A stretch of DNA of 13,091 nt, taken from NCBI GenBank assembly GCA_020283715.1, contig JAIQCW010000151.1:1-13091 (forward strand). Reading direction: 5' to 3'. Source of the stretch: Cytauxzoon felis. Taxonomy: Eukaryota; Apicomplexa; Aconoidasida; Piroplasmida; Theileriidae. A program made the translations under genes and the position numbers. Position 1 is the first letter of the stretch. Each line of letters opens with the position of its first letter. Under the pieces are notes generated by a model. The model made no database searches. It saw only the letters and a program-made list of their open reading frames with translations, and was not told where the DNA came from. Below are positions 9,685-13,091 of this stretch, piece after piece.

Positions 9685-9943
9685 GACTTTAATACCATTT
9701 ATATAATAAAAATATTAAATACAACATCAATTGCTGAATCTTATTAAACTCTTATCATTTCCCCATGTCCACTGAAGGTGGTCATCTATTGAACGTATAT
9801 TATACATCCTTCTCATAGAATATGTGTGGTGTTTAGAAGTATAAAGTTCTATTAACTTGAAGTTAGATATTATAACTGACGACATCGACATGTAAACATA
9901 TAATTTAAATTTACATTAAATTAGACAACACATTATAATTATT
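9685..9943. other. Intergenic spacer between FAM210-like gene and CLEC16A start
   Basis: 259 bases if the short last exon (9977-9944) of the FAM210-like gene is real. It is AT-rich, with no repeat element and no supported reading frame on either strand. Confidence 0.5.
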
Positions 9944-11598
9944 TTATTTGCCGAAATCTACAGTACCCTGACCTACACTAATCCACCTGAGGTCCAATCC
10001 AACTCTTCATCTCCACCTTATCTTCCCACTCGCCGTGGAGGCCTCCTTCATTTACTTCCCCTTCCAGCTCCCGTAGATCGCTTCCAGGTATTCCACCTGA
10101 TGTCCTGTACTAACTCCGCTCACACCTCTACCTTCTTCATCGCCACAATCTCCGGGAGTGGCTTTACTCTTTAGAGATAGGTAATTGGAAAAGGCTCCAC
10201 GCCGAGTGGGAAGATAAGGTGGAGATGAAGAGTTGGATTGGACCTTAGGTGAAAAAGTGGTGATTATGTGATACATCCGATTCGATTACTTTCTGAGTGG
10301 TTTGCTGATTAGACATGTTAAAATGATTGAGACTACTAGGCGTATAGGCTCTACGATTTTTGTTGCAATATAAGCTGCAGTGAATTTAGCAAATGTTCCA
10401 TCCATTTCTGGAACATTAAATGATGTTATATGTGCAAATCTCAACCATTTGTTTAAATCATCACTCGTTAAATATTCACAAAATACAACCGCCGTCATCC
10501 CCAACAACGTTACAACATATACACTAAAGAAATATGATGACATAAAGTAAATTATAGAATTGTTGTCCTCCACTCGAGGTCCAATCCTACTCTCCTTTCC
10601 ACCTGAGGTCCATCTTTTCATTGCATGGAGCCTTCTCTATTTACCTCCCCTCGGATTCCCGTAGATCATCCTCGGTAGTCCACCTGAGGTCCAATCACTA
10701 ATTTCACTACTTCATTTTCATGTCCAAAATTTGAAGGAAATCGTGAATTTCTGGGGAAACTCATGAAGATATCTCAATAAATATTGGATGTACTTCTAAT
10801 CTCACTACTTCATTGAACAGGAATTTGATGATTGTATTTAATATTATCATCCTCACTTCATTCCAATTTATATTCATTGAGATATCCTTACAAACATAGA
10901 ATCAGTCACTTTAATCATATCTCGACGAGATTAGAAATTAACCTCAAGTAGAACCTGGAAGCGATCTACGGGAGCTGGAAGGGGAAGTAAATAGAGAAGG
11001 CCTCCACGGCGAGTGGAAAGGAGACAGTACAGGACTTCAAGTGGAGCTCTCACTACATTCGCTTGTGTAAACATACCTTAGATATATGATAGCACCTAAT
11101 TTACCATATCTTTTAAGAGTGAGTAATGCTTTGAGTTTAAGCTATAGTAATGGTATTGAAGAATATATAATAAATTTAAATATACCGCTATAGATTGTTC
11201 AACAAATTTTTGTTTCATTTCATTTAATCTTTTTCTACGATTGGATTTATTAGTTAATTTATAAAAATTTTGTTTTTTAGTATTAATAAATGTACGAAAT
11301 TTAATTATTCTTAATTTTAAACGTTTAATATCAAATTTTTTTTATTAATAGTATTATTTATATAATATTTTTTATTAAATATATTAAATTTATTATTATA
11401 TTGTGTAAATTGATAATAATTTGTTAATATATATGATCGATTATAATGATTCCAATTATAATTTATAATATTTAATTTATATATAGGATTAAAATATAAT
11501 TTAAATGATCTATTAATATTATATAGACTTTGTTGATAATAATATTCATTAATTATAGATATATTTTTAATATATTTTAATATTTGTATATTATACAT
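9944..11598 (-). CDS. FAM210/DUF1279-type membrane protein, spliced; N-terminus uncertain
   Basis: The well-supported exons are about 11335-11186, 11141-11077 and 10523-10290. They give a basic N-terminal stretch, then LKRYGKLGAIIYLSVYVVTL, a first membrane segment, an acidic loop, and AAYIATKIVEPIRLVVSIIL as the second membrane segment. This is the DUF1279 layout of FAM210 proteins, which are mitochondrial membrane proteins in animals. A final exon 9977-9944 joins in phase through a repeat-bearing intron and ends in TAA; without it the protein stops at 10286. The N-terminus is unclear. The first in-frame ATG after an upstream stop is 11218 (about 121 aa). A separate 94-codon Asn/Tyr-rich frame begins at ATG 11598 and would continue into this frame only with a one-base shift at a run of eight T (11336-11343). 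Introns: 11142-11185, 10524-11076 and 9978-10289; the last two hold repeats. Confidence 0.75.
9982..10253 (-). mobile_element. Short-form intronic repeat element 8 (proposed last intron of the FAM210-like gene, 9978-10289)
   Basis: It has the best-matched arms of all copies: about 74 bases pair with roughly ten mismatches. They include copy-specific ATCTCCACCTTATCTTCCC on the left and its exact complement on the right. The left terminus lies only four bases from the proposed acceptor (GGTGGATTAG). The central block is CCACAATCTCCGGGAGTGG. If the last exon is wrong, this copy is intergenic. Confidence 0.8.
10570..11045 (-). mobile_element. Long-form intronic repeat element 9 (FAM210-like intron 10524-11076)
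   Basis: The ends are TCCACTCGAGGTCC and GGACTTCAAGTGGA. CTCCTTTCCAC in the left arm pairs with GTGGAAAGGAG in the right. It carries the long-form module (10688-10945). Splicing joins KRYGKLGAIIYL to SVYVVTLLGM inside the DUF1279 domain, fixing the intron limits. Confidence 0.8.
10688..10945 (+). repeat. Long-form module, copy C
   Basis: It is in the same orientation as copy B. The hydrophobic stretch is still readable from ATG at about 10830 ([12 protein letters not shown]) but ends at TAG soon after, unlike copy A. Confidence 0.7.
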
Positions 11599-13013
11599 TT
11601 TCAAATATATTTTTTAATTGTTTTGTTATATTTAAATTAATATTATTATTATTATTCATTAATATAAATTCATTATAATTACGTAATGATTCAAATGCTA
11701 TTTTATTATTATTATTATCTATTGATTTTAATTTTATACATAATTTAGAATATTGTGATATTATTACAATAGGTGCATCATACATGAACTAAATAATATT
11801 AAATTACTATTAATATAAATTTACTTCATTTAAATAATCCCAATTATTACACCATATATCATTTATATTCTCTATCTCTTTCTATATAATTATTATAAAT
11901 TCTTATTATATATTAATTAAACATACATATTTATCTAATTTCATAGTATATATTATTAAACCAAGTGATATTCTTAATAATGTAATAACCTTCTCTACAT
12001 TATTAGCTTTATAATCTTTAATAGACATGATTCCAACAATAGCTTTTCTAATCATTACAAATGCTGGAAAAAATTTTTTTAATAGTATTAATAAATCAAG
12101 AGAAATTATTCTATAACATACTCTCATTTATTAATGATAAATTATCATCCAAAATTATAAATAATAATTCAGATAATAAATATGATGCATATACTGATCC
12201 TATTTATATATTAATTATCATATATAATCACTCCACCTGAGGTCCACATTTCTTTTCCAACTTCTCTTCGTCTTGCAGACAGCTCTTCCAATTACCTATC
12301 TCTAAAGAGTAAAGCCACTCCCGGAGATCGTGGCGAAGAATCCGAGACGATCCATGGGAGTCGAGGTGAGGTAAATAAGAAGGCCGCCACGGCGAGTGGA
12401 ATGAAGAGTAGTACTGGACCTCGAGTGGAACCCGTAGCTGATCTACGGGAGCTGGAAGGTGAAGTAAATAGAGAAACCACTACGGCGAGTGGAAAAGAGG
12501 AGGCTGTGGCCTCAGGTGTAACGGAGTGTTGGATTGGATTTCGTGTTTATTAGTTTCTACCTTGATGATTGAATGAGTTTATGATTCTATTGATTATTTC
12601 TTGTATGGTTTCAATGATGATATTATATTTGCAGTTTATGTTTTTTCTGAATTTGATGAATTCTTTTGGTATTTTGAGATTGAATTTAGTATCTTTGTTG
12701 GTGATGATATTACCATTTGTACATAAATCCATTAATTGTCTAACTACAACTATCCATAATGTACATCTTTTTTCATCATTTAAATTAATTTCTATTGAAT
12801 TATTGTATTAAATTATTAATTTAATTACCTATTAATGCATTTTTACTCATTGAACGTAGTATCTGTACCTCTAGGAATAATAATGTACTTGTATCATTTG
12901 AGGATAATAAATGACCTTCTATGGTCTTTAAATGAATCTATAATTAAATGTTATATTTATAATTATTATTAATTTATACAAACTTCTTTACGCTTAATAA
13001 TATCGTTATTCAT
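11591..13013 (-). CDS. Unrecognised helical protein, 7 exons, about 279 aa
   Basis: Exons: 13013-12984, 12937-12829, 12791-12561, 12199-12122, 12063-11927, 11881-11825 and 11788-11591. They join in phase to 280 codons including TAA. The start is the first ATG, with an in-frame TGA two codons upstream. The predicted protein is leucine/isoleucine-rich and probably all-helical (for example LLFLEVQILRSMSKNAL, TLWIVVVRQLMDLC, YASYLLSELLFIILDDNLSL, VEKVITLLRISLGLIIYTMK). That suggests HEAT/ARM-like packing, but no family was recognised. The C-terminus is Asn-rich (runs of four and five Asn). The 12200-12560 intron carries an antisense repeat element. The 12064-12121 intron has the clearest polypyrimidine tract in the window (TTTTTTCCAG). 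The stop overlaps the ATG of the next frame on the same strand (ATGTATAA), which is odd for a nuclear gene, so the last exon may be wrong. Confidence 0.65.
12232..12543 (+). mobile_element. Short-form intronic repeat element 10, antisense to host (intron 12200-12560)
   Basis: It starts TCCACCTGAGGTCC and ends in a degenerate CCTCAGGTGTAACGGAG plus TTGGATTGGAT. The central block reads GCCACTCCCGGAGATCGTGG on the plus strand. It is followed by DLRELEGEVN-type and TTASGKE-type blocks, so it is inverted relative to the host gene. It is the largest short-form copy, with extra blocks on the right. Confidence 0.75.
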
Positions 13014-13091
13014 TATTCAAGAAATGTATTTATAACTGACGAAAATTATTTCAATTTTAAGAAAATATCACCCCATTAAAAGAAGAAAAAA
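13014..13091. other. Upstream region of the rightmost gene
   Basis: AT-rich leader and probable promoter region of the minus-strand gene starting at 13013, cut by the window end. No motif recognised. Confidence 0.5.

Noticed and set aside
9154..10253. Target-site duplications flanking the elements
   Set aside because: Flanks of several copies were compared and no consistent direct repeat was seen; AT-rich flanks make short matches meaningless.
12292..12480. Minus-strand frame rich in Ser/Pro/Arg
   Set aside because: It is the reverse strand of the repeat blocks of element 10 within an intron.
670..12543. CRISPR-like array or tandem satellite
   Set aside because: Copies are dispersed, each in its own intron, with inverted ends and no regular spacers.
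12569..12811. Hydrophobic plus-strand frame resembling a membrane protein
   Set aside because: It is the antisense of an exon that joins in phase with its neighbours; AT-rich antisense frames look hydrophobic by composition.

Overview
The window looks like a piece of a nuclear chromosome from an AT-rich, gene-dense, intron-dense unicellular eukaryote. Asn/Tyr/Ile-rich proteins, many introns of only 35-58 bases, and TAA and TGA both acting as stops fit an apicomplexan (possibly piroplasm-like) or related protist. The species is not recognised. No search could be run, so family names come from motif-by-motif comparison with remembered families, and splice sites were placed by hand from GT...AG, reading phase and homology.

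Five genes are all on the minus strand, head to tail. From right to left they are: an unrecognised helical protein (13013-11591, 7 exons), a FAM210/DUF1279-type membrane protein (about 11598-9944), a CLEC16A/Ema homologue with FPL domain (9684-4095, 14 exons, about 1251 aa), a GDP-mannose pyrophosphorylase (3910-1532, 10 exons, about 409 aa) and a DNAJC11-like J protein (1417-85, 5 exons, about 282 aa). Gaps between genes are 114, 184 and 259 bases. The two rightmost genes abut or overlap. I found no tRNA, rRNA or CRISPR.

The gene models contain 35 introns in two populations. Twenty-five are AT-only microintrons of 35-58 bases. The other ten are 295-553 bases long, and each holds one copy of a much more GC-rich modular repeat. 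The repeat is bounded by inverted ends of the type TCCACCTGAGGTCC...GGACCTCAGGTGGA and occurs in a short form (about 205-310 bases) and a long form (about 440-476 bases, with an extra module of about 250 bases). Copies lie in both orientations relative to the host gene, and none is clearly intergenic. An eleventh, about 925 bases long, is open in frame inside the largest CLEC16A exon and adds about 310 residues. In several copies the two arms share sequence unique to that copy, which suggests a maintained hairpin. This intron-targeted, hairpin-forming, partly exonised repeat family is the most interesting signal here.

The gene products do not form an obvious pathway: mitochondrial cristae or membrane biology (DNAJC11, FAM210), mitophagy/endosome control (CLEC16A) and sugar-nucleotide supply for GPI and other mannosylation (GDP-mannose pyrophosphorylase).
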